From assembly GCF_019222765.1 (NCBI RefSeq), contig NZ_CP078145.1:3410001-3474000 (forward strand): a stretch of 64,000 nt of DNA. Reading direction: 5' to 3'. The notes beneath the pieces are model-generated. The model made no database searches and was not told the DNA's origin. It saw only the letters and a program-made list of their open reading frames with translations. The position numbers and the translations under genes are program-made. Shown here piece by piece: positions 13,222 through 20,932 of this stretch (its first letter is position 1; each line of letters starts with the position of its first letter). Source of the stretch: Nocardia iowensis (GTDB lineage: Bacteria; Actinomycetota; Actinomycetes; Mycobacteriales; Mycobacteriaceae).

Positions 13222-13590
13222 ATGACATTCACCATCCGTCGCCACCGCGCCGCTCTGCTCGCCGTCGGGACCGCCGCCGCTGCCGTTCTCGCGGTCGGCG
13301 GCATCGCGCTCGCCACCGCATCCCCCGGAGACGCGGGCCACACCGCCGCGTCCCAGGTGCTCGGCCACGACTGGAAGCTCGTTGCGGGCCAGACGATCAG
13401 CAGGGAGCAGGCCATCGACGCGGCGCGGCAGGCCGTCCCCGGAGCCACCGTGGAGGACACCGACCTCGACGATGACCGCGGCACCACCGTGTGGGAGGTC
13501 GACGTGCGCGACGCCCAGGGTGTCGAGTCCGAGGTCCACGTCGACGCGAACAGCGGCAAGGTGCTGTCCGTCGAGCCCGACGACGACTGA
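13222..13590 (+). CDS. Exported PepSY-domain protein
   Basis: A 122-residue protein with an N-terminal signal sequence (RRHR followed by an Ala/Leu/Val core to about residue 34). A PepSY domain follows: ISREQAIDAARQAVPGATV, then TTVWEVDVRDAQG and a final VHVDANSGKVLSVE strand. It starts at ATG 13222 with a clear AGGAGG-like site. PepSY domains are often found on extracytoplasmic inhibitors or sensors tied to two-component systems. Here the gene is divergent from such a system, so it may feed back on the kinase. The product is acidic, like the kinase loop. Confidence 0.82.
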   Translation: MTFTIRRHRAALLAVGTAAAAVLAVGGIALATASPGDAGHTAASQVLGHDWKLVAGQTISREQAIDAARQAVPGATVEDTDLDDDRGTTVWEVDVRDAQGVESEVHVDANSGKVLSVEPDDD

Positions 13591-13605
13591 CCGCCGCTCG
13601 GCCGA

Positions 13606-13648
13606 CCGATGCCGCAACGGCCTGTACTCGATGTCGTTGCGGCATCGG
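13606..13648 (+). terminator. Hairpin downstream of the PepSY gene
   Basis: CCGATGCCGCAACG (13606-13619) pairs perfectly with CGTTGCGGCATCGG (13635-13648) across a 15-base loop. It begins 15 bases after the PepSY stop. Confidence 0.65.
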
Positions 13649-14054
13649 CGGCTCGCGATGAAAGCGCGGTGACGTTGTGCGGCCCCGGCTACCCGTTGGT
13701 CGGGCAGGGCGAGGAAACGGGCTTGCCGCCATCATCGGCCAGATATCGCAGGTGCTCGCACAAGCTGCCGGCGAGGGGTCCATCGTGGTTCCCACTGGGA
13801 ATGACGAGGTCCTCGACGGTTGTTCCTTGTCGCGGATTTGGCCAACGATCCACTCGGCGTCGGCGGTTACCTCAAAGCGGCGCAAGATCTTTACCGGTAC
13901 TACGGCGATATCGATGCGCTGCGCGAGAACTACCGGCCGATGGCGCGCGCAGTGTCCATCTCTCGGCCCGGGAATGTCAGTGGTACCCAATACGATCGAG
14001 CGAATCGACTGCCGGATCTTCCGGCAGGGCGGAGTGTGGCGTCAGGAGTAGACG
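13649..14054. other. No confident gene; possible decayed coding sequence
   Basis: About 400 bases without a convincing gene. Short stretches in different + frames look protein-like, for example IIGQISQVLAQAAGEGS near 13730 and LYRYYGDIDALREN near 13890. No single frame carries a recognisable family, so a degraded gene is possible but unproven. Confidence 0.3.
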
Positions 14055-15440
14055 GTGGCTGTGGAGTCGATCGGGGCGGATGTCGAGGCTGCGCTCGAAG
14101 TGCTTGGCGACGGTACGCCAGGTGCCGAATGGGCTTGGGCCGAGACAGTATTGCGGCAGGCCGGTCCGGCGGCGTGGCCCGGTTTGGCCGAAGCGGTTGT
14201 GTACGGTGACGACGAGAGCGCTCAACGCGCTGGCGTGTTGCTCGGATTCGCACATGTCACCGATGAAATCCGTATTCGAGTGTCATACCTGCTGGACGAG
14301 GACCCACGCGAGCGCCGGGAAAGCGTGTCCGTGCTCGGCTGGCGCGGCAGCGCGATGGCACCGTTCGCGCGTGTGCTGGCTACGAGGTTGGACGATCCGG
14401 AACCGAGTGTGGTGGCCGAGGCCGTGGGCGCCTTCGCGGGGATCGGTCGGGTAACGGTGCCGGTCCTGCGGGAAGTCCGGCGTTCGAGGCTGAGCTCGCG
14501 GCGTGCGGCATTGGCAGCGCTCGCTGAAATCGGTTGGGACACAATCGATCCGTGGGACATGCGGGTACTGACTCGTCTGACCACCGCCAAGTCCCGGACC
14601 GAGATCCCGCAACCGTTCTACCCCGACGCCGAGTGGTACGCACTGCGCACCACCGATCGCGACGCGGTCTTGCGCGCGTTCGATCTCTCGGATCCGGTTC
14701 CGGTCACGATGCGCGCCGGATTCGAACGCTGGTCCGCGCGGCGGACGACCCCGCCCGGACCTTGGCTCCTCGAGAGGTCCGCCGATCACCGTCAGTGCGG
14801 CCAGATGTTCGTCTCACCGGTCCTCGACGGTTGGACACTGGTCTTCGGTAAACCGAAAGACATGTACCACGACGACACTGCCGAGGAGGACTACGAGCAC
14901 GACGCCCAGCAACGCCTGTGTGTGGATTTGAGCCGTCAATTCGGCACGGTCTACTGGTACGTGCAGATCGTCAACGGAGGCTGCGGTGACTGGATGGGCT
15001 GGTGTGCGGCCGAAAATGGCACGTTGACTCGCTACTACCATCACGATTTCTCCGAAGGTGCTGTCGACATCGGCGACCCCCTGACGGCCGAGGCAGGTCT
15101 GCGAGACCCCGATGGTGCCGGACTGCTAGGGATGATGAACAGTCATCTCCCACGCGAGAAAATGCTGTCGCTGCTCGGCACACAGCCCGACTACGACGAT
15201 CGAGACCTCGATGACACGGCCTATGCTGCGGCGCAGCAGATCTGGTCCGGCCGGGTACAAGCTGCGCTCGCGGACGTCGGTGTAGATGTGCTGCCGACCC
15301 GTAGCGCCGCCCTCATCGCGAAACGTACTACCGTCGGACTCGACGAACTCGGACCCGGCACCTCGGTCGCGGGTCATGGCGTCCTGGCCCTGACCGAGTG
15401 CGGAAGACAGTGGGGACACCGGGGCGCATTCCCGCTGTAA
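14055..15440 (+). CDS. HEAT-like repeat protein of unknown function
   Basis: A 461-residue protein starting at GTG 14055. The first half (about 1-185) has paired alpha-helical repeats of HEAT/PBS-lyase style, such as RRESVSVLGWRG, PSVVAEAVGAFAGIG and SRRAALAALAEIG. The second half (about 225-420) resembles domains found alone in actinobacterial hypothetical proteins, with MFVSPVLDGWTLVFGKPKD and SRQFGTVYWYVQIVNGGCGD. HEAT repeats usually serve as protein-binding scaffolds. No catalytic motif is visible. It stands alone between regulatory and PPOX genes. Confidence 0.72.
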   Translation: MAVESIGADVEAALEVLGDGTPGAEWAWAETVLRQAGPAAWPGLAEAVVYGDDESAQRAGVLLGFAHVTDEIRIRVSYLLDEDPRERRESVSVLGWRGSAMAPFARVLATRLDDPEPSVVAEAVGAFAGIGRVTVPVLREVRRSRLSSRRAALAALAEIGWDTIDPWDMRVLTRLTTAKSRTEIPQPFYPDAEWYALRTTDRDAVLRAFDLSDPVPVTMRAGFERWSARRTTPPGPWLLERSADHRQCGQMFVSPVLDGWTLVFGKPKDMYHDDTAEEDYEHDAQQRLCVDLSRQFGTVYWYVQIVNGGCGDWMGWCAAENGTLTRYYHHDFSEGAVDIGDPLTAEAGLRDPDGAGLLGMMNSHLPREKMLSLLGTQPDYDDRDLDDTAYAAAQQIWSGRVQAALADVGVDVLPTRSAALIAKRTTVGLDELGPGTSVAGHGVLALTECGRQWGHRGAFPL

Positions 15441-15524
15441 TCGAAGTGGCTGGGTCGGCAGCTGGGCGAAACCGATCTGGAATACCTGACAAGAGCTGTC
15501 GGAGGGCGCTGGCATCCTGTTTCC

Positions 15525-15965
15525 ATGGCGACATGGCAGCAGTTCGCGAGCGAGGCACCCGAATTGGCCGCACAGGTGAGGTCTCGGTTCGAAGCCCACA
15601 AGACCCATGTGCTGGCCACGCTGCGCCGGGACGGCGCCCCGCGCGTGAGTGGATCGGAGGTCGAGTTCATCGGGCCAGACCTGATGTTCGGTTCCATGCC
15701 TGCCGCCATGAAGGCAGCCGACCTGCGGCGTGACGGGCGGTGCGCTATCCACGCCCACCCCGGTGACGGTGACGCCAAGGTCATGGGTGTCGCAGTCGAG
15801 ATCACCGGACCAGCGAAGGCAGCCTTCGGATCGCCACCGGGTGTCCACGACTTCCGGCTCGACCTCACCGATGCGGTTCTCACCTCCGTCGACACGGCCG
15901 CAGAGTTGCTTGTTATCCAGCACTGGCGTCCCGGTAGCGGTGTGACGGTCACCCGGCGACGCTGA
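15525..15965 (+). CDS. Pyridoxamine 5'-phosphate oxidase (PPOX) family protein
   Basis: A 146-residue split-barrel protein. The N-terminal core AHKTHVLATLRRDGAPRVS and the later FGSMPAAMKAADLRRDGRC strand-loop match the FMN/F420-binding PPOX family, whose small actinobacterial members reduce or oxidise diverse substrates using FMN or F420. The start is ATG 15525. The gene is monocistronic. Substrate and cofactor cannot be told from sequence alone. Confidence 0.78.
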   Translation: MATWQQFASEAPELAAQVRSRFEAHKTHVLATLRRDGAPRVSGSEVEFIGPDLMFGSMPAAMKAADLRRDGRCAIHAHPGDGDAKVMGVAVEITGPAKAAFGSPPGVHDFRLDLTDAVLTSVDTAAELLVIQHWRPGSGVTVTRRR

Positions 15966-16018
15966 GCAGTCAGCTGTGCCTGCGGCCGAGTTCGCCTGAG
16001 TGAGATTAGATCTTTCAG

Positions 16019-16456
16019 CTAGTACGGGACGGAAGTCGCCCGGGTGTCGGTCATCGCGCGCAGGTACGGGCATTCTTCGGCGGGGTTGGCATCCGGGCAG
16101 GTCAGCAAGTGCTCCAGATGCGCTTTCGCCGTCGCCAACCGTTGTTGCTGTTGGTCGATCTCATCGAGCCGTCCGAGCACCGCTTGCCGCCATTCGTGAT
16201 TGCGTGCGGAGACGACCACAGCGATCTCATCGAGCTTCATCAGCCCGGTTTCGCGCCACATCTGGATCAGGCCGATCCGGTGCAATTCGTCGCGACCGTA
16301 GAGGCGCCAGCGCGACCGGCGCTGCGCCGGACGGAGCAGCCCGCGTTGCTCCCAGTAACGCAGTGCCGACTCAGCGAGGCCGAATCGCCTTGCGGCCGTG
16401 CCGATCCCGACCAGGCCATCGCCCGGCCGTCCGTCTGACGCTGGGGTGTCGCTCAT
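16019..16456 (-). CDS. MerR-family transcriptional regulator
   Basis: A 145-residue regulator. The winged-helix MerR domain starts at GIGTAARRFGLAESALRYWE (about 16-35) and continues through the wing. A coiled-coil dimerisation helix, LGRLDEIDQQQQRLATAKAH (about 93-112), follows. The short C-terminal effector tail contains CPDANPAEECPYL, with two cysteines that could bind metal or sense redox state. It is divergent from a flavoprotein gene, a typical layout for a MerR regulator and its target. Their shared intergenic region holds an iron-box-like sequence. Confidence 0.85.
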   Translation of the reverse strand: MSDTPASDGRPGDGLVGIGTAARRFGLAESALRYWEQRGLLRPAQRRSRWRLYGRDELHRIGLIQMWRETGLMKLDEIAVVVSARNHEWRQAVLGRLDEIDQQQQRLATAKAHLEHLLTCPDANPAEECPYLRAMTDTRATSVPY

Positions 16457-16510
16457 CTCATCCGCCGTTCCTGTCGTCGTAGGTCTTGATCTCGAGCCGA
16501 CTTCAAATGT

Positions 16511-16529
16511 TTTGGTAAGGCAAGCCTAA
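16511..16529. promoter_or_regulatory. IdeR/DtxR-like iron box
   Basis: TTTGGTAAGGCAAGCCTAA matches 15 of 19 positions of the actinobacterial iron-box consensus TTAGGTTAGGCTAACCTAA, including AGGC and CCTAA. It lies 48 bases before the flavoprotein start and 54 bases before the divergent MerR start, a good position for repression by Fe-loaded IdeR. Confidence 0.6.
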
Positions 16530-16577
16530 TGAGGAACGCGGACGGCGACCGTCGTTCACAACAGAGAGGTTGATCTG

Positions 16578-17888
16578 GTGAACATCGAATATTCCGAAAC
16601 CGTCATCGTCGGGGGAGGCCAACAGGGGTGCGGGGTGGCCGCCTCCCTGCGGGAAATCGGCCATGCCGCGGTGATCGTGGAGCGGGCCGAGGTCGGACAT
16701 GCTTGGGCGCATGAACGTTGGGACAGCTTGCTGGTCGGCAGTGGGAACCGAACGGTTCAGCTGCCGGGTTGGGAGTATGACGGCACCGACCCCGACGGCA
16801 CCATGTCGGGCCGCGAGTTGGCCAGGCACCTGCGTCGCTACGCGGAGGAACGACAGCTTCGGGTGTTGCAGCACACCGAGGTGCGAGCGGTCGAGTGTCC
16901 ACCGGAGGCGTCGGATCTCGATGACGTCAGGTTTCGAACGTATCTGTCGACCGGCGCCGTCTTCGAGTCTCGCAACCTGGTAGCAGCAGTGGGCGGTTAC
17001 GCGAAGCCGCGGCTCCCTGCCTCTGCGTCCGATATCGACCCGGCCATCATGCAGGTGCATTCGCGCGATTACCGCAATCCCGCAGCGCTGCCGGATGGTG
17101 CCGTCCTCGTGGTCGGCGCGGGCATCAGTGGACAACAAATCGCGGACGAACTCGCGGATGCCGGACGTAGCGTATTCCTGTCGGTCGGTCGCCACCGGGT
17201 CTTTCCGCGCCGCTATCGTGGTCGAGGCATCCAGGAATGGATGTACATCTTTTCCCTGTACGACGATTTCGTGACGGCGGCGGCCGGACATTTCGAGAGC
17301 GGCGACCCCACCAAGCTGCCGGGTCTGCCGGTGACTGCCGTGACGAACCGAGGTGCGGACCTCAACCTTGGCACCCTCGCCGAAAAGGGCGTAATCCTTG
17401 TCGGTTCCGTGCGCGCGGCGCACAGCAGCATCCTCTCGGTTGACGACAATGTCGTCGCCGTCGCGGAAGATTCTGCTCGCTCGCTCCGCGCGATACTGCA
17501 CAAGATCGATTCCGGAATTCGCCAGCGAGGGTTTGTGGCGCCGGAGCAAAACCCGCCCCTCGACGTGAACATGGCGCACATCGCCAATTTCGGAAACAAG
17601 CTCGACCTGGCGCACCGTGGCATCACGGCAATTATCTGGTGTACAGGATTCGGACCGGACTACCGCTTCCTGCCGAAGCAGGCGCTCGACGATCACGGGG
17701 TGCCCGTACAGCAGAAAGCCATGCTCGGCGCGCTGCCCGGGCTCTACTACGCCGGACTCCCGTACGGGAACTCACTTCACCTATCGGGTATCCCGGCAAC
17801 TGTCGAGTGCGGACGCTTCATCGCAAGCCAAATTCACATCGACTCCGTCATGCGATCCGGTTCGCCGGACCCCGTCTTCCTGCTATAA
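16578..17888 (+). CDS. FAD/NAD(P)-dependent monooxygenase (CzcO-like flavoprotein)
   Basis: A 436-residue two-dinucleotide-binding flavoprotein. The FAD fold has VIVGGGQQGCGVAASL (about 10-24) and the NAD(P) fold has VLVVGAGISGQQIADEL (about 175-191). Between them is MQVHSRDYRNP, close to the HSxxY element of flavin monooxygenases, and near residue 355 IIWCTGFGPDY gives the conserved ATG-type motif. The start is GTG 16578 after AGAGAGG. Relatives oxygenate N, S or ketone substrates, or are of unknown function. The iron box upstream suggests iron-repressed expression; a link to siderophore tailoring is only an inference. Confidence 0.75.
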   Translation: MNIEYSETVIVGGGQQGCGVAASLREIGHAAVIVERAEVGHAWAHERWDSLLVGSGNRTVQLPGWEYDGTDPDGTMSGRELARHLRRYAEERQLRVLQHTEVRAVECPPEASDLDDVRFRTYLSTGAVFESRNLVAAVGGYAKPRLPASASDIDPAIMQVHSRDYRNPAALPDGAVLVVGAGISGQQIADELADAGRSVFLSVGRHRVFPRRYRGRGIQEWMYIFSLYDDFVTAAAGHFESGDPTKLPGLPVTAVTNRGADLNLGTLAEKGVILVGSVRAAHSSILSVDDNVVAVAEDSARSLRAILHKIDSGIRQRGFVAPEQNPPLDVNMAHIANFGNKLDLAHRGITAIIWCTGFGPDYRFLPKQALDDHGVPVQQKAMLGALPGLYYAGLPYGNSLHLSGIPATVECGRFIASQIHIDSVMRSGSPDPVFLL

Positions 17889-17983
17889 GGGCCTCCATCA
17901 GGCGAACGGTTCCGCAGCCGTCGGGGCTGTGGGCGATCTTGGGATGTGTTGTGGCAGTGGCCATCCGACTGTCGTTGGTGGGG

Positions 17984-18721
17984 TCAGGTGGTGAGCGTAT
18001 GGCGAACCCATACGTTCGGTTCGACGTAGACGGCTTGGTTCTGCGCCACGTCGCAATGCACGGGAGCTAGTGCGTGCGGGACCACGACGGGGCCGGAGGT
18101 GTCGAACGGCAGACCCGTCCAGTCGCGCCATTCGGCAAGGGTGCCGGGGATGACCATCGAGCGCGGTGCGATCCGGTCGATCCGCCCACCCGCGCGCACG
18201 TGCACGCGTAGCCAGGGATCGACCGGCAGCCCGTCCGCACGCACTTGGAGGGCGTACTCGGACATCGGCTGGCCGGGATCCTGCTTACCGTTCGGCCGCA
18301 CCGGTGCGAACAACTCGCGAAATCCCAACCGGGACACGTTCTCTCGCATTGCGGCCAGGACGCGACCGGACAAACCCTTGCCTTGGTGATCCGGGCGGAT
18401 CGCGATCTCGATCGCCGAGACCGCGTTCGGCGTGCGGCCGTCGAGCCGGGTGTTCAGGGCGCGGCGCAGGACACCGTCCCAGCCGTCATCGAACAGCTCG
18501 TCCTCGGTCATCTGGAACGGGGCGGCGAATGCCTGCGCGATGAGCTCGCCCGACCCGTTCGAGACGAGGAGGACGTACTCCGGAAAGAAGTCGGTGACCT
18601 GGCCATAGAAGAGGTTGCCGATCGGGTCGTGCCGCATGATCTCGGGCCACGGGCTCGGCATCTCCCAGAGCTTGCCGACAGCATCGGGACGCTGCGCAAG
18701 CGTCGAAATCTCGAGTTCCAC
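17984..18721 (-). CDS. GNAT-family acetyltransferase
   Basis: A 245-residue protein with a GNAT core: AIEIAIRPDHQGKGLSGRVL (about 100-119) has the acetyl-CoA pyrophosphate-binding Q/RxxGxG/A element, followed by LAAMRENVSRLGFRELFAP. It is longer than minimal GNATs, with extra C-terminal sequence (WLRVHVRAGGRI, MVIPGTLAEWRDW) resembling a group annotated as N-acetyltransferase-like in actinobacteria. The substrate is unknown. It is convergent with the upstream flavoprotein. Confidence 0.75.
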   Translation of the reverse strand: MELEISTLAQRPDAVGKLWEMPSPWPEIMRHDPIGNLFYGQVTDFFPEYVLLVSNGSGELIAQAFAAPFQMTEDELFDDGWDGVLRRALNTRLDGRTPNAVSAIEIAIRPDHQGKGLSGRVLAAMRENVSRLGFRELFAPVRPNGKQDPGQPMSEYALQVRADGLPVDPWLRVHVRAGGRIDRIAPRSMVIPGTLAEWRDWTGLPFDTSGPVVVPHALAPVHCDVAQNQAVYVEPNVWVRHTLTT

Positions 18722-18885
18722 ACCAAGCCTCTCACTCTGCGGAAAACATCGAGTCTTGCACTACTGCTGCCCGGTTGTCCGCTGATTAAAAGCGGGCTGC
18801 CACGTGCTCCCAACACCGAATCCTGAGCCAACATTTCGGCATCACCACACCCCCATGACGACGATCTCGAGCGGATCCAGCAAAC

Positions 18886-19860
18886 CTATCCGTAATAGCG
18901 GCGCGCCATGGCCGCCACGGTGTTGGTGATGTGGTCGCGAAGTTCCGCGGGGGTGAGAATTTCGGCCTCGGCACCGAGTTTGAGGAGTTCGGGCAGCGTG
19001 TGCTCGGGGGATTCGATGGGGATGGTGACCTGGATCCATCCGTCGGAGCCAGGTTCGCTCGCGGTCAGCCGGGCAGCGCTGACCAGGGCTGGTTCGAGCA
19101 GCTGTGGCAGGCGAGCGAAGACATTGGGGGAGAGGCGGAGGGTCGCCTGGCCCCGGTGTCGGCGGGCGTCGAAGTGTTCCAGGTAAGCCTGCCAATGACC
19201 GACGAGGTCGAAATCCGGTGCACGGTCGAATTTTTCCGCGTCGACCTCGAGGTCGAGGATGCGGGAGACCCGGTAAGTGCGCATCTGGTCGGCACTGCGG
19301 GCGACGAGGTACCAGTGCCCCGCCTTGAGGACCAGGCCATACGGCTGCACGGTCCTGGTCACTTCTCGGGGTTCGGCCCAGCGCTCGTAACGCATCCGCA
19401 CGGTGTGCTGGTCCCACACCGCGTCCGCGACGGCCGTCAGGTGGGCGGTTTGATCGCCGTTGTGGTACCACGCCGGGGCGTCGAGGTGAAACCGTTCAGC
19501 GATCCGTCCGGCACGGTCGCGCAGTTCGCGGGGCAACGCGGCCATGAGTTTGAGCTGGGCGGCGGTCACCACGGCCCCGAGGCCGAGGTCGGCGGCTGCG
19601 GTGGGCAGCCCGGCCAGGAACAGTGTCTCCGCTTCGCCGGTGGTCAACCCGGTCAGCCGGGTGCGGTAGCCGTCGAGGAGTTGGTATCCGCCGTCGTGCC
19701 CTGGCTCACCGTAGAGCGGGATACCGGCGGCGCTGAGTGATTCCATGTCGCGGTACACCGTGCGGATCGACACTTCGAGGGTGTCCGCGAGTTCCTGTGC
19801 GGTCATCCGCCCGCGGCTTTGCAGCAGCAACAGGGTGGAGACCAGACGGCTTGCGCGCAT
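18886..19860 (-). CDS. YafY-type HTH/WYL transcriptional regulator
   Basis: A 324-residue regulator with an N-terminal winged HTH (RASRLVSTLLLLQSRGRMTA, then VSIRTVYRDMESLSAAG) and a WYL ligand-sensing domain containing GHWYLVARSADQMRTYRVSR. The ATG at 19860 is chosen because the HTH begins there; the frame remains open upstream without conserved sequence. The gene is divergent from a hydrolase gene across a short region holding a perfect inverted repeat, so it probably regulates itself and the hydrolase. Confidence 0.85.
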   Translation of the reverse strand: MRASRLVSTLLLLQSRGRMTAQELADTLEVSIRTVYRDMESLSAAGIPLYGEPGHDGGYQLLDGYRTRLTGLTTGEAETLFLAGLPTAAADLGLGAVVTAAQLKLMAALPRELRDRAGRIAERFHLDAPAWYHNGDQTAHLTAVADAVWDQHTVRMRYERWAEPREVTRTVQPYGLVLKAGHWYLVARSADQMRTYRVSRILDLEVDAEKFDRAPDFDLVGHWQAYLEHFDARRHRGQATLRLSPNVFARLPQLLEPALVSAARLTASEPGSDGWIQVTIPIESPEHTLPELLKLGAEAEILTPAELRDHITNTVAAMARRYYG

Positions 19861-19882
19861 GCCGCGAGTCTGCCGCACTCCA

Positions 19883-19899
19883 CTGACAGGAGATGTCAG
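19883..19899. promoter_or_regulatory. Inverted-repeat operator, CTGACA-N5-TGTCAG
   Basis: A perfect 6-5-6 palindrome lies between the WYL regulator start (19860) and the hydrolase start (19955). Its symmetry and placement fit autoregulation by the WYL protein; the binding protein is inferred from position. Confidence 0.55.
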
Positions 19900-19954
19900 G
19901 AGAGCCCGTCTAGGTTCCCTTCGTTTGATCAACTCGAAGGGAAGAAGGACAACG

Positions 19955-20893
19955 ATGATTCCTGGTGACGAGACCTTCGGTGGCACGTGGCCGTACCCGG
20001 CCCGATACACCGAGGCCGCCGGTTTCCGGCAGCACTACGTCGACGAGGGGCCGCGCGACCGTGGACACGCGGTCGTGCTGGTGCATGGCGAGCCGACCTG
20101 GGGCTACCTGTGGCGGCACCTGATCGGCCCGCTATCGCGCACGTACCGGGTGGTGGTGCCCGACCACATGGGCTTCGGCAAGAGCGCCACGCCCGCCGAT
20201 CGTAGCTATCTCGCCGACGAGCACATCCACAATCTGGAAACGCTCTTGGTGGACGTGCTGGACTTGGACCGGATCACCCTGGTGTTGCATGACTGGGGTG
20301 GCCCGATCGGTGTCGGGTTCGCGCTGCGTCACCCCGAGCGGATCGCGCGGATCGTGGCCACCAATACCGTGCTCCCGCTCGGTCTTTCGGGCTACGACGA
20401 GCTGATGGCGGCCAACCTGGCCGACAGCGCGTGGTTCCAGTGGGCCTGCGCCGCGCACGCCGAGGGCAGTCTGGAAGAGGTGCTCGGCAACGCCGGTCAC
20501 ACCGTCGCGCACCTGATGCTCGCGTTGCAAGGCATCACTCGCCCGGAGATCATTACCCCGACCTGGATAAGAGCGTATGCCGACCACTTCACCAGCCGCG
20601 GTGAATGTCTCGGGGTGATCCGGTTCCCACAGCAACTCGTCGCCCCCGACCCGGACGCACCGGCATCCGTGGCGGCGGACCCGAGCGCAGTCGCCGCGCT
20701 TCGGGCCAAACCCGCGATGCTGGTCGAAGGGATGTGCGACACCGCGCTGCTGCCCCGTTACGTCATCCCCGCGTTCCGAGCGGCCTTCCCGGACGCGCCG
20801 GTCATCGAACTCCCCGGCGCCGGTCACTTCCCGCAAGAGGATGCCCCCGACACGCTCCTTGCGTTGATCGACTTGTTTCTGAAGACCACCTGA
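19955..20893 (+). CDS. Haloalkane dehalogenase-like alpha/beta hydrolase
   Basis: A 312-residue alpha/beta hydrolase. HGEPTWGYLWR (44-54) and LHDWGGPIG (111-119) are the haloalkane dehalogenase signatures: D113 would be the nucleophile and W114 one halide-binding tryptophan. GAGHFPQED near the C-terminus supplies the catalytic histidine. These enzymes hydrolyse carbon-halogen bonds, but close relatives use other substrates. The ATG at 19955 follows GAAGGGAAGAAGG. The gene is next to its probable WYL repressor and is followed 39 bases later by an MFS exporter. Confidence 0.75.
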   Translation: MIPGDETFGGTWPYPARYTEAAGFRQHYVDEGPRDRGHAVVLVHGEPTWGYLWRHLIGPLSRTYRVVVPDHMGFGKSATPADRSYLADEHIHNLETLLVDVLDLDRITLVLHDWGGPIGVGFALRHPERIARIVATNTVLPLGLSGYDELMAANLADSAWFQWACAAHAEGSLEEVLGNAGHTVAHLMLALQGITRPEIITPTWIRAYADHFTSRGECLGVIRFPQQLVAPDPDAPASVAADPSAVAALRAKPAMLVEGMCDTALLPRYVIPAFRAAFPDAPVIELPGAGHFPQEDAPDTLLALIDLFLKTT

Positions 20894-20932
20894 CATCAGC
20901 TCCCCACCTTCCCCTTCGGAGACTTTTGCATC

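Noticed and set aside
13609..14454. 281-codon + frame after the PepSY gene
   Set aside because: Cys/Arg/Ser-rich, overlaps the HEAT-like gene out of frame and has no family features.
16480..16510. MerR operator (TTGA...TTCAA pieces in the intergenic region)
   Set aside because: The symmetry is weak and the spacing does not match the usual 19-20 base MerR promoter; not strong enough to list.
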